This document shows, piece after piece, positions 10,938 to 22,724 of a stretch of DNA of 64,000 nucleotides. The stretch comes from Hypericum androsaemum (taxonomy: Eukaryota > Streptophyta > Magnoliopsida > Malpighiales > Hypericaceae). The notes under the pieces were generated by a model. That model saw only the letters and a list, made by a program, of their open reading frames with translations, did no database searches and was not told where the DNA came from. The DNA lies in contig OZ023182.1 in NCBI GenBank assembly GCA_963995505.1, positions 14,054,619-14,118,618 of the forward strand. Reading direction: 5' to 3'. Numbering within the stretch: the first letter of the stretch is position 1; each line of letters starts with the position of its first letter. The position numbers were made by a program, and so were the translations under genes.

Positions 10938-13900
10938 CTAGGGAGTTTCTAGAAGACGGCTTCTTTTCAGAGCCACGACCCTCCGAACGGAGAACCATTT
11001 CATTACGTTGGAGATCTTTTTCCATCTCCTCTGAGCCTTACCGGTAGCAATTCCCGTGGTAAAGGTTGCAGCCACCGATGTGGCAACAGAGCGTGTCAAC
11101 ATGAAGCTGTCAACAGCACTTTGCAAGTCGGCAGGCCCTTCCAGAGAATGAGCTTCTGTGTCAAAAAATGGAAGGTGATCACCGTCGTCGTTGAAAACTG
11201 GTGCCATTGAATCCGTTCCACAGAGAAGGGAGTTGGGAACTTGACCAGGAAAATTCAAAGGATGATCATATCGAAGACCCACGTTCTCAATGCCGTGCAA
11301 CGAGAAATCATCCAAACCACATACGGTGGTACTGACAGAATACAGGGATGATATGATATCCGAAGAAGATTCAGCAGGTTGAGCAAAATCGAAATCGACA
11401 ATCTTCTGCAAAGCTGATAGATCATTTCCTTCTGAATGTTCGTTTCTTTGTGAGCTAGAGGCGTCGGGAATACTAGATGGTTGAAAAGTTCCACCGAGAA
11501 GAGATGATTCATCGTCAAGAGAGATGACATTCTCCCAGCACTCGAATGCAGCACTTGCCAAATTCCTGGCATCAGCCTGACGAAAAGTTATCGGTAAGAA
11601 ACTAGAAGCATCACTCAAAGCAAGCATGATGAGAAAAGGGAAACCAAGGAAAAGGTCAAAATAAATAAATAAAAAATAAGTGAGGTCATAAGAGAAGTGT
11701 GCCTTTTCAGTTTCAGACAGCTTATCAATAGGAACATACTGAGATTCCAAAAGCATTCCCACTACTTGTCCAACAACATTGAAGACCACACCATGCTGCT
11801 TCTGTATACTAGGAGGGAAGTACAAGAATATGCTTTTATCAAGCACACAAGTTCTTGCATGCTCGACGGTCACATCCCACATCTTAACTGACATGCCGGC
11901 GCCAAGAATCTGCGAAATAATTGAAGTCAGAGTTATTGCTAAACGGCTGACTGATACATAAACAACTACCGAAAAGAAACTAGATTAAGTTTCATTCCAG
12001 CTTCTGGTATATTAAAGCATCATCCTTGGTTTTATTCAATATTTCTGAGCGATAGTTGAGAACAGGAGCAATGTACATAGTTAAGGCACGTTTTCAATTT
12101 TCTGAGACAAAGGGGCAATAAATTCTTACATGCCGGAGCCTCGAAGGGTCTATAGCAAGAAGGGTCAGGAAATCCTTCACTGTGTTGATATTTTCCCGCG
12201 TCAAACGTTTGTGGAAAGCTCCATCTTTGCCAATCTTTTCTAATCTCCACACTTCGTCGACAAGGGAAGGTGGGTGATGCTTCTTGTACACTGAAACCAG
12301 AAGATGACGATTATAGAATCAAATCTCAAGTTCATGAACTTTCATCTTGAAGGAAAAAATTTCTACAGTTCCACACGCACATCAACACATGCATGAACAC
12401 GGACAAATAATTGTGCAACGACAGACTCACATTCTCCTCTGTGATCCCTGACAATGAAGGACTCTGATTTTGCTTCCCTGATTCGAGTGTGATCGAAATA
12501 ATCCAGAACTCTTGCACCAAGCCTGAACTTGCGACTTCTCGTCCAGCTAGAATTGTCTGTAAATGAAATCTCACTCACCAAACCAATACCCTCTTTCAAA
12601 TTTAGGATCACGTCACCCGTAAGAAGGGGTTTCTTTCCCTCTCTTTCTCTGACAATGTTGTTTTTGAAATCTTCAAATGTCCAATCGTTGCCTTCATCTC
12701 CATCAAAATCACCCTCAAGGACTACAATTTCAACTTTGGAGGAAGACTCTGGACCACAGTCAACAACTTCTCCTGAGAAAGCATCAATCAAAACGACTTT
12801 CATAGAATCTTCTCCTTCAATCCGGGCGCCGGTGAAAACTGGCAGAGAGGGGTTGCCTGAAAACTTCAATTTCAAACTCCTTGTTTCAAAGTTATCTTTC
12901 TCCTTCATGCTGCTCCTGAACAAACATGCATATGATAACGTCAGATAAAGGACAATAGCATACACTACAATCATCTAACTGAACACATTAGACGTTCATT
13001 ACAATCTTCAAAAAGTGAAACTTCTTTTAGTTCCCATAACCCCGAAAGCGGTCTGGTAAAATATCCTTACCACTTCATGCTGGCCAAGTGCCTTTGAAGA
13101 GCTTGATCAACTTCCTCTTTGACCTGAAAAAAACAGTGACATCAGAGGTTTACGGGTGAGAAAAACATCTACATGAGCAAACATTAGAAAACAAAATAGA
13201 TACAGATGTCTATCTAGATCTATCATCCAATTTCAGAAACCAAAAAATTTACTATTCACCTCAAAGGAATTTGTAAATTAAAAGAACCTGCAAGCAAGCA
13301 TGTAATAGTAGCTTTCCAGCTTTTAAGAAATAGCAGAGGCACACTGAAGGTTCTATCTAATTCTACTCGAGCTCCATGGTATTAGCCAGAAGTTGCCAGA
13401 GAAGATGTAAACATGCAAGTGGAAGTACCACTTTACGGATCAAAGGCTCCAACACCGGCTCCAACATCTGCTTGACTGATTCCACTTTCATCACTTCATG
13501 CACCACACTGGAGAGCATAAATACGCACGTTAGACACCAGAAAACGGGAAAACCAAATGAAAGAACATAACGAGAAATGTACAGCAGAAGCTATTATCAC
13601 CTATTCAATCTCACAAGAGAAAAAAAGAAGCGAATATTATCACAATTCACGTTAGGAAAAGCCGTTATTCAACTTCTCCATACATCATACGGCAGGCAGC
13701 AATTTCTCACCAAATGAAGGCCATATTGCAGCAACTTTCACAGGTCTATCCAACTAAAGCAGCATTATCTCCAGCAATTAAGAGATGCCACTGTAATGTA
13801 TCACAAATGCTTGAAGAATCGTTCTCGATCCTCGTGGAACGAACAGCTTCATAGACAACCTCATGAATAACTAATTAAGATGGTTTCAATCACAACCACT

Positions 13901-14168
13901 CAAGGCTAACACTTGCACACGCCACAACAATTTTCTGGTACAACATGGAATGTAAACAAGGATCAGTATCAGTTTCCATCAAAATGGATGGAAACCCACT
14001 AACCCAATTGTTCATCTTCAGCTACAATATTAGAACCCTGTTCAACAAGCATGTAAAAAGATAAAAAAAAAAAACTTACCCTTCCCAGGAAAATCTCCTC
14101 TTCTTCTTCTCCTCCTCCTCCTCGGGCTTATGGCCCTTCCCATCATCTTGCTGCCTCTTCTCTGACAT
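10938..14168 (-). CDS. Calmodulin-binding protein 60 (CBP60) family
   Basis: Seven exons on the minus strand: 14168-14080, 13507-13429, 13123-13071, 12915-12431, 12290-12130, 11909-11703, 11576-10938. They total 1713 nt and encode 570 residues, usual for the family. The start [20 protein letters not shown] is acidic then basic. Conserved core motifs are [104 protein letters not shown] and [20 protein letters not shown]. The C-terminus ([20 protein letters not shown]) is a basic amphipathic helix where calmodulin binds in CBP60a-like members. CBP60 proteins are nuclear DNA-binding factors; CBP60g and SARD1 drive salicylic acid synthesis and CBP60a restrains it. Which member this is cannot be told here. 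Intron 6 has a GC donor and is in frame (see separate entry). Other introns are GT-AG. Confidence 0.92.
11577..11702 (-). other. In-frame, stop-free GC-AG intron of CBP60
   Basis: Between LSETEK and [14 protein letters not shown] the minus strand has no GT donor. The family alignment requires a splice at AAG|GCACAC, ending TTTTCGTCAG. The intron is 126 nt, a multiple of three, and reads without stops. Retention would insert 42 mostly hydrophobic residues ([15 protein letters not shown] in the middle) into the protein. This has the form of an exitron-like intron. Confidence 0.7.
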
Positions 14169-14284
14169 TTCCAATCAATCCCCTCCAACCCCTCACAATT
14201 TTACAGTTCAAGAGTTGCTGACCCTAAGACCAACCACACCAACCAATAGACATAAACCCTATACTTTATATATACACAATATGA

Positions 14285-14302
14285 GGGAGGGAGGGAGGGA
14301 GG
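14285..14302 (+). repeat. GGGA microsatellite / G-quadruplex motif upstream of CBP60
   Basis: Four consecutive GGG runs separated by single A (GGGAGGGAGGGAGGG). It lies about 117-134 bp upstream of the CBP60 start codon, on the strand opposite the transcript. It falls in the probable 5' UTR or core promoter. Confidence 0.6.
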
Positions 14303-16732
14303 TGAAGGTTCCCAATCAATGACTAGAATCCAAAATCACTAAAGACGCAAGCTTTGGATGGAAAGTCCCTTCCTTTAACTATTCCCTTCTCCTTGGGAGT
14401 GTCTAGCAAGTAAAGACCATAGCAAAAAGACAATAATTACCCGTGTCACACAAAACGTATAAAAATTGACGAAAGTGATACTTTACTTAGTAATATATGT
14501 ACATCTATGTATGGATTAAGCCCTATCCTTTATCTGGGTGTGTGTGGCTGCTTCTGGGAGGATGCCCCTCTTTCCCCTCCAGCTCCTTTCCAATCTTTCA
14601 CCAACTTATTATAACTAGATTTTTTTTTTGTGTTGAGGAATATGATATAATTTAAATGTTTAATAGAAGAAGAACACGAGTGCCGGGTTTGAGAGTTTTG
14701 GTAAAAGGAAGGAAAGTTGGACTTGGAGGTGAGGGCGAGAGATGGACGTGGCGTGGGGTCCATGCAAAGCGCGTTAACGTTAGGTCCACTTGGGCTCCCA
14801 TACTGGGTTTTTTTTTTCTTTTTCTGTTCCCTAAAACAGTGTAATTATCAACTGGACTAAATTTAAACTCTGACATAATTTTTTATTATCGATAGATTTA
14901 AGTCTTTAAAATTAAATCAATGTCTAAGTATTTAAACTAAAATCTCTTGCAATTATCAGAGAAAGAGATTATCCTTATCAACAAAAAAGATATTCCTTAT
15001 CGTCACTATACATTTTTTCGTCTTAAAATTGATTGTCATTACATATTTTTGAATTTGTAGCAAAAAACAAAATTAATCAAGAAAAAAAGTACCCAAATTC
15101 TTGCGGGAGTTTATTGTCTTGTTAAGTTTTTTGAAAAAAATATGTTGAGGCAAAACCTGAGTTAAGAGAAAGAGTACTATATTTATTTAAGGGAAAACTT
15201 CAATATAATACCTATAGTATAAAGTTTTTTCACTTAAATATCATAAGGTTTTAAAATGCATCAATTAGTTAATATTTTTTCAATAATTTTCACTTAAAAG
15301 ATCCAAGCAACCTTTGCAAGCAGCCCGGTTGTTTGTCACGCCACGCCATATTTTTACTTCAAAGTGGTCAGCCAAATAGACTTTTAGAAAAGTACCAAAT
15401 AGTCTTTTCCGATTTTCCCTCCTAACTTTAAAAAATTCTCATTCCTCAAAACATACCCCTAAAAAATGGTAGCAACAGTCACATTCGCTCACAGCCGACC
15501 CAGCCTTTCCCCAGAACTTGCCACTTTTTTCTACCACGGCTGTGGTGGTCTCCCGTCGTCGCACCTCCAAGTCCCTCTCCTCTGTCTCGACTGAAACATT
15601 GTTCCCGGCTGTTCGAGGCTCCAACATGCCTTACTCGGGTCTAGACTCTCTACCATCCACAGTCTAGGTTCGTCGCCCTCAAACAAGCCCTCGCTGAAGC
15701 TCTCCCACCTTGCAAGTCACTGGTCATCTCCTCCTCACCCTGCAAGTCGCAAGTCGACCAGTCTCGCATCGCTTCGTACAACAGCTTTCCCCACCGCCTA
15801 CAGAGCCCGCAAACTTAGATCGCCCTTTCCCCGCCTGCCTTCTTCAAGGCCGACCGCAGCTTCTGGCACCACTTCCAACGAGCCAGAGCAGGTCATGGTG
15901 GACGGTCGGAGGGGATGGTTTCTGTCGACATCCCCTCAGATCCTATTTCCTTTTTACTGTTGTTAGTTTATATTTATGTTCATGCTTTTATTTTTCTTTT
16001 TTGCTTCTTGTGTTTAGGTCTTGTGATGTTTTAACTATTGTTTATGCTGTAAGTAAAGAAACTTTATTTTGTTGCCCGAAATCCCATATGTTTAGGGGTT
16101 TTTGGGCTCGGTCTCTTGTTGTTTGATTTTTTCTTAGATCGGAGATTTGATCTGAGATTTGTATGTATTTAAAATATTTTTTTTGTGGTTGCAAGTAGAT
16201 AACCTTGTCTCGGTTGAATGGATTAGAATTTTTATATCAAACCTAAAATTTTAAGAGAATGAGTTGGCAGCTTTTCAGAACTTATAATCAGTCTTACACT
16301 AAGCAATGTGAAATTCTCAATAAGTCTCTTCAAACGAGATTCATCTGACCGAAGTTTGAATGAGCTTTGACTTCACCAATTAGAATTTTCATATACAATC
16401 CAAAACTTTAAGGCAATGAGTATGTGACCTTTCTAAGTTATTAACAAGACCCCCACTCTTGCATTAAGCAATGTGAAATTCTCATCACACCCCTCTCAAA
16501 CGAGATCTACCATGTTTAAATTTGTACGGGCTTTAATTTTGCCAACGTCCAATGAAATGAGAGTCGTACGAGCACAATAATACGCACATGATCAATCCGC
16601 TATGATAACATATTAGGATCTCTATATCCATCCCAAAATCTTAAGACAATGGGTTAGTGGATTTGCATCACTTACAAACAAAATTACCACTCTAGTACCG
16701 AAGAGGATTCTTGACATAAGGCGTGTGGCCTT
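14303..16732. other. Intergenic with repeat debris
   Basis: AT-rich upstream sequence of CBP60, then a moderately GC-rich block (about 15460-15960) with no recognisable protein, followed by T-rich sequence. From about 16200 to 16690 there are two near-copies of a phrase about CAATGTGAAATTCTC and an LTR-like start (TATTAGGATCTCTATATCC) resembling 19665. This looks like old retroelement sequence. Confidence 0.4.
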
Positions 16733-17160
16733 GTGGGGAACTTGGAAGGACGATACATGGGGAGGTGTCCGAAGAGGATTTGGAGGGCGATGTTGTTTTG
16801 GCGAATACCCTTTTGGATATATACGTTAAATGTGGGAGCATGGGCGACGCTAGGAGTGTGTTTGAACTGCGTGGAGTTGGATGAAGCGATAAAGATATTT
16901 GGTCAATACTTCGACAACAATTATTCTATCTCTGATAGTTTGGCTCTCTGGAATTCTATGCTTTTTTTGGATATGTTGCGAACGAGCCAAATGCGGAAGC
17001 TATTAACATCCTTTCAAGAATTCATCGATCTGGTGCTTCTATGGATTCTTATACTTTTGAGTAGCCGTTTCAAGGTGTGCATCAATCTGCCATAGTTTGG
17101 GACATGGGGTTCAGGGTCAATATTTGGTTGTCACTAGTGGCTACGGTTTTAGTGGTTTCA
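16733..17160 (+). pseudogene. Pentatricopeptide repeat (PPR) gene fragment
   Basis: Pieces in different plus-strand frames read as PPR motifs: EEDLEGDVVLANTLLDIYVK then CGSMGDARSVFE; LALWNSML then GYVANEPNAEAINILSRIHR and SGASMDSYTFE; KVCINLP; and GFRVN...VVTSGYGFSGF. Order and wording (VDVYAKCG, WNSMISGY, DSYTF) are those of plant organelle RNA-binding PPR proteins of the PLS/E type. At least two frameshifts and a stop break the frame. The Pack-MULE at 17195 begins a few dozen bases after the last recognisable piece, and nothing convincing resumes beyond it. Confidence 0.7.
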
Positions 17161-17194
17161 TCTAAAAATTGTTGGTTTGTGTGCATTTTTTTAT

Positions 17195-18294
17195 GAATAA
17201 ATTACCCTCACGTCCCTGTACTTTGGTCACCCTCCCCCTAGGGTCCTTGAATTTTGGAAAATAATTTTTCCGTCCCTAAGTTTTGATGATAATAGACTTT
17301 CGGGTCCCTAGAACCAGAATATTCCTTTTTCTCCGGTGAACTCCCACTTAAAATGACCAAAATACCCTCCTTGTTGAAAAAACAAAGCTCTAGTTTCCCA
17401 GCTAGAATTAGGGTAGAGAGGGAGGAGAAGATGTTGTACATAATAGGGCTAGGGCTGGGCGACGAGAAGGACATAACCCTAAAGAGCCTCGAAGCCATCA
17501 AGAGATGCGACCACGTGTACATGGAGGCCTACACCTCCCTCCTCTCCTTCGGCCTCTCCTCCTCGGGCCTCGAAACCCTCGAGCGCCTCTACGGTAAGCC
17601 CATCACCGTCGCCGACGGCGAGACCGTCAAGGAGAAGGCCGACTCCTTTCTCTCCCTCTCCCTCCAATCCGACGTCGCTTTCCTCGTCGTTGGCGATCCC
17701 TTTGGGTACCTTTATTTTTTTCCCTCGCTTTTCTTTTAGGCTGTGTTTGGTTGGATAGTGATTTCATTTACTTCACCGAATTAGAAAATGAGGAATTCGT
17801 TTCGAAGTTCTTAAATGGTTATTATGTTTGGTTGAATAAGGAATTTCGTGGAAAACTAATCAAAACACATATTTTGCAAATGAATGTCTTATGGATGAAA
17901 TGAATTCTGAACTTGTTTGCAACCGAAAAGTTGGATATAACATATGAAAATAAGGGTTCTTTAAATTTTGATTCTCTCTAATTAGTTTTAAATTTCAATA
18001 AAAAGATTTTGATTTGTTTTTGAGTTTGAGTTTAATGTTGAAGGTTAGAGAAAGAAGATGAAGTGGGAGGAAGAAGGAGGGGAAAGAAAGATGGTTTTTT
18101 TTTTATTTTTTTAACAAGGGAGGGCATTTTAGTCTTTTCAGGTGGGGTATCGTCGGAGAATATGAAATATTCTGGCTCCAGGGACCCGAGAGTCTATTAT
18201 CATCAAAACTTAGGGACAGAAAAATTATTTTCCAAAATCCAGGGACCCTAGGGGGAGGGTGACCATAGTACAGGGACGTGAGGGTAATTTGCCC
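17195..18294. mobile_element. Pack-MULE carrying DPH5 exon 1
   Basis: Perfect 9-bp target duplication TTTTTTTAT at 17186-17194 and 18295-18303. The ends read GAATAAATTACCCTCACG (left) and GGGCAAATTACCCTCACG (right, inverted). The inverted repeats run roughly 190 bp and include CACCCTCCCCCTAGGGTCC and GATGATAATAGACT on both arms. There is no transposase. The interior is a host gene piece (DPH5 exon 1 with its leader) plus about 360 bp of AT-rich sequence that may be the start of its intron or another captured piece. Confidence 0.93.
17431..17705 (+). pseudogene. DPH5: DPH5 (diphthine methyl ester synthase) exon 1, transposon-captured
   Basis: Reads MLYIIGLGLGDEKDITLKSL, EAIKRCDHVYMEAYTSLLSF, GLSSSGLETLERLYGKPITV and AFLVVGDPFG. 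This is the N-terminus of diphthine synthase, an S-adenosylmethionine-dependent methylase of the diphthamide pathway that modifies a histidine of elongation factor 2. GLGLG and the VVGDPFG loop are family hallmarks of the SAM site. The frame is intact and the exon ends at a natural donor (G|GTACC at 17706), but no downstream DPH5 exon exists in the window. If read through, translation stops after YLYFFPSLFF (17739). An upstream in-frame ATG at 17353 would add 26 residues drawn mostly from the inverted repeat. Classed as a gene fragment; it could be transcribed. Confidence 0.88.
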
Positions 18295-18336
18295 TTTTTT
18301 TATTGTTGAAGTGGATGTTGGGTGCTGGGTTTGGAG

Positions 18337-19788
18337 CATAGTTTTAAAATACGGCCCGGAGGTAAACCCGAATTTTGGTCTATCCTCCGGGTCGTTTGGT
18401 CCGACCGGTCAAACTATCGATCGGACCAGATTTTTAAATAAAAAATAAGATTACTAAGGTCCATTTTAGTGGGAAAAATAATAAATATATTCATATGCAC
18501 TCGGTCTACAACCTCTGCTAATTAATACCACAAGTTTACAAATACATTAACTTCAAAAGTAGTTAGAATATCGTCCACAATATCATCTACAAATGCAACC
18601 AACATCAATAAATTACGTAGTTGCTTACAAAATCCACCAAAGGTCTCAATTCCAAGTCTACTCAAGTTAAAGTCTCAAAGACTCAAAATATAAAAGCTAG
18701 ATAATAAGTAGCATTCCCACGTTTTCGTCAAATACTTCAAGGAAGTTCTTCTGGCACATATGATGTTAGCCAATTTTCATTCTCTCCATCCGATCCGAGA
18801 AGCATCACATTATCATCTTCACACAAAATATTTAAAGAAAATCAGCCTTCTATTTGTATTGAACAAGATCACAAAATGACACAAAAGATAACATAACAAA
18901 CCTCTAACAAGAAATGGAAGCAAATCTACTTCCGGATCTTCATCATGGCCACAAATTGGCAATTCTTCTAGCATATTCTCCAATTTTTCTTGACTAATTT
19001 CTCCTTCTGGATCTTACTCAATGATCCAAAATTCCATTTTTGGTCAGGAGGGACTTTGCAGTATATCTCAACATCTCCTTTCAGACGACACCGACCAGCT
19101 GGAGATGTCGTCATCCCTATGGTCGAGCTCTAGAGAGTGACTGAGAGTGAGAGACGGAGAATGCGAGAGAGATTGAGAGACACAGATTAAGAGAGAGAGT
19201 GAGAGACTGAGGCACCATACCTATGGTCGAGCTAGAGATGCCAAAAGTGGAGCAGGAGATGACAACGACGACGATGGTCGGGCAGTCGAGGGAGGTCCCG
19301 GGTCGCGGGATGCCGCCTGAGAAAAGAGAGGCTCGAAGTCAGGGGCTCATTTTATTTTTTAGGGTTTTTGATCTCCAATTTCGACCGTATTCTAGTACAA
19401 ATTTCAGCCTTTTTTAAGTTTTGGTTGAACCAGCATTTTCTGGTCAATACGAGGCTAAAAACTGCCCTGTCGAAACGAAAAATGGACGGTTCGAACAAAT
19501 CCTATTTTTTCCCATAAAAATGAGCCGCTTGAGTGAACAAACACATCCCTTCAAACGAAGCCCATCGGACTGAAGTTTGCATTACATTGCCTTCAGTACT
19601 TTCAAAGGCGGACTGTGTGAACACAACGGACCATGGGTCTTGTTAGAGTAATTGGCTCTGATACCATGTTAGAATCTCCATATCCTACGCAACACTTTAA
19701 GATAATGAGTAGGTAGATCATTCGCACTTATAAACCAGCCCAACCCACTTGCAACTTTCGAGGTCGGACCGTATTTTTTTAAACTATG
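18337..19788. mobile_element. Non-autonomous hAT deletion derivative
   Basis: The ends are CATAGTTTTAAAATACGG (left) and, inverted, CATAGTTTAAAAAAATACGG. They are flanked by GTTTGGAG (18329-18336) and GTTTGAAG (19789-19796), 7 of 8 matching, the hAT duplication size. The interior 18720-19040 resembles the transposase 3' end of the element at 4447-6110 (minus-strand acidic tail), while the rest of the transposase is gone. It also holds a GA-rich run (19136-19210) and, near 19653-19790, an LTR-like piece with an initiator-tRNA-type primer site (GGCTCTGATACCA). Confidence 0.75.
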
Positions 19789-19796
19789 GTTTGAAG

Positions 19797-21162
19797 AGTT
19801 GAAGAGGTAGATAGAAGCACAATGAGAGGTTAGGGATGAAGGGAACTTTTGAAAAATTTCAATAAAACATGGATTGTTTTGATATTTTTACAAAAGTCAT
19901 GTCATCATTTCAGTAGCCAATTTATATGAACTTGGCGTGCCACATCGTTAGCAAAACAACGTCGTTTTGTAGCAAATAGTTGGACAGCTACCGGAGTTCT
20001 CTAGGTTAAAATAATTGAAAAAGATTAATTCAATTAATGCTTAACCATATGATACACAAGTGAAAAAGTTGATGTACCACATAGTACTAGAATAAAGTTT
20101 TCTCTTTATTTAACTACAACACTAAAGCTCCCATACCAATAGTACTAAAGTAAAGTTTTCTCTTTATTTTAAAGTAAAGTTTCTCTTTATTTAACGATAA
20201 GTTATATATTTCCGAGGAAGCAGGGAGGAAAAGACGTTCTCTCACTGAAATCCATGAATCCATGTTATTTTATTTTATTCTTTTAAACTATATTTTGGGC
20301 GAGGCACTTCCAAACTATATCATATAATTACCACTGATTGAATCCTTCTGGTATTTTGTCAAGATTTTTTAGGGATTAAAATATCATATACTTGTATTAA
20401 GTAAAAAAATAGTGAAAAGTAAAGCATTGAATTTAAGGATGGGATGTAGCTCAATCCTGAGGGAGAGAGGGCAATCTACAAGCTTTACACATCCAAAAAG
20501 AAACCCTATTACAAGATATAGAGATATATTCTAGTACACAAAAGGGTACAACTAGTAGTAATTGATGATGTCTACTTGCGAAAAACCAGTGATGAAGTTG
20601 CCAAGCTACCTGTGGAATATTTTGTACTAGCTCCCATTTCTAGCTTCTGTTTTCAAAATAAATCAGGTCTGCAATATATATTCCACAGGCCTTGGTCGGG
20701 ATGTGCAATATATAAATCAGGTCTGCACATTCGTCAAATCGTCCTATGCATATGTCGTTAGACCATATATCCTCTATCAAATCGTCCTATGTTAGGATGT
20801 GGTAACTCTATTCTAGATAGAGTTATATAGGGGATCCAAGAGTTCCTTTAAATTTGAGTAATTTATTTTTAGTGCTTGTAAAATGGTCTTCGAGACAGAT
20901 TCACACCTTGTTTTGAAGTGTCTCACTGAAGGCGCTGCGTAGTAAAATTAGCTATCGTCGCTGGTGAGTAACTCTAAGAACCTCTAACATTGGGATTGGT
21001 AAGTGGAGGTTTTACATTATTTTCATAGTAGCAACCAAATTGCAAATTGGTTGTCCAATTATGATTTTCTATTTTCTTCGAGTTTTCATATAATTGACAG
21101 GCGTCATCTTGCTGTATTCCAATTTCCACTTTGTGCGAGATAGCGTGGGAGTTGGATCCACT
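19797..21162. other. Intergenic, AT-rich
   Basis: No convincing gene. Small local repeats are visible (AAAGTTTTCTCTTTATTT at about 20093, 20153 and 20173; AAATCAGGTCTGCA twice near 20660 and 20715; AAATCGTCCTATG twice near 20737 and 20778). Confidence 0.4.
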
Positions 21163-22698
21163 TGTTGAATTTTATAAATACGAACCCTAAATTCATTGCA
21201 GCGGAAGTTAAAATTTTTACCGACACGAATATGATCATGGCAATATAACATAAAATCTAACTGCATAGTTAAAAAATTCTTACAGTACGTCGTAGATCGA
21301 ATCCTCAACTATGATATATACGTAGTCATCGTTTAGGAACTCCTTGACAGTTGATATCTTTGAGAATTCGCTAAGAGAATTCTTTATCGAAGAAACTAGA
21401 GAAAATATGTGTCTTGTATATAGGTTAATGAGTTTCTGTGTAAAAATCCTTGATACCCACAAATATATATAGTAAAATAATTAACCAACTCTTACCCTTT
21501 TAGGAGTAGATTTCGCAGGAGGCAAAAGGGAGTCCTTAGTGGCTTCCTACTATGACTTTCTTTTGGGCCTCAAGCCCATTCTATTATTTTCTTGACCCAG
21601 TCAATATGTCCAACATCTAATAGATTTTACTATACCTATTATTATTTAATTAAATAATTACAATCATAATTCTATCTAACTGAATTATAATATTTCTCTA
21701 TAGATTAAATATTCTTGTTCAAATCAATATTTAATTTAATCAACTTTAATTCGTAAACATAGACTAGTTGTGTGACCCATATGCCCTCACTTGCCAAGCG
21801 ATTAGTCGAACTAATGATCTTAGTTGAACCCTAGACAATAGATTAGACAATCTCAACATATGAGGTATGTTGCGAGGATACTACAACTACCTGTAATGTG
21901 AAGCTCACAGTGATACGATCCTTTAGTTCGCGAATACTTGATTAAGTCTAGAACATGATGAAGTATCTATTCAAATAACTTAATCATATTATCTTATTCT
22001 ACTAATTGATCATATTATCACTTTTAGATACCATTCCAAAAGTGACGTACATTGGCCAATGACTAACGATCCAATTAGTTATGAGAAGACAAGTATTCTC
22101 TCCAAGTCTATTTGAGGAATGAATCCTATTCTTAGCTCAACTACCATGCACATATACTTCGTGATGTACCTAACACATATCGTATCTACCCTTTTAGGAG
22201 TGCAAGCGTTGGTCATAGTCAAAGCCCATCAATCCGTACATGTCGTGCCTATTGATCTCTAGTCGTAGGATTATTACACTACTCCACAAACTAATATTCC
22301 CATAGACACATAAATAGAATACACCAAACGGTTTCTCGATCGGACATGCCAATACTCTCTAAAACATATGTGCATCCATCATAAAATACCTAGTATATCG
22401 TAGTTGTGAGAACCATTACATCCTCTAAGGATATGATGCAGATCGCACACCAATCTCAATCGCATCATCGATATCTCATTCTCGATGACCATGGATTGTG
22501 GCTATTTAAGAACTATGTTCACAATCATCTGAGATCTCACATTCTCAATGACAACACTAGTTCATGGAAATACTAACATGGATATATACAAATAATCAAA
22601 CATTATATTCAATAAGTGTAATGCCGAATATTATAAATAATACAAAATAAGTAAATGTGATCAAGTATAATATTCCTATATCGATTATCTTTAGGACA
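21163..22698 (-). repeat. 3' LTR of the copia element (uninterrupted copy)
   Basis: About 1.5 kb, co-linear with 27084-29678 apart from the MULE insertion. Shared phrases include GCGGAAGTTAAAATTTT, AATGAGTTTCTGTGTAAAAA, ATGAAGTATCTATTCAAA and CAATCTCAATCGCATCATCG. By eye the copies differ by scattered substitutions and small indels, so the insertion is not recent. Confidence 0.85.
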
Positions 22699-22724
22699 TC
22701 TATACCAATAATCTCGTACTTGAC

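Noticed and set aside
15710..16126. 138-codon plus-strand open frame
   Set aside because: No family resemblance, low-complexity hydrophobic tail and no splice or promoter context.
17431..17739. A functional DPH5 gene
   Set aside because: Only exon 1 is present, enclosed by inverted repeats and a 9-bp duplication; no later exon in the window.
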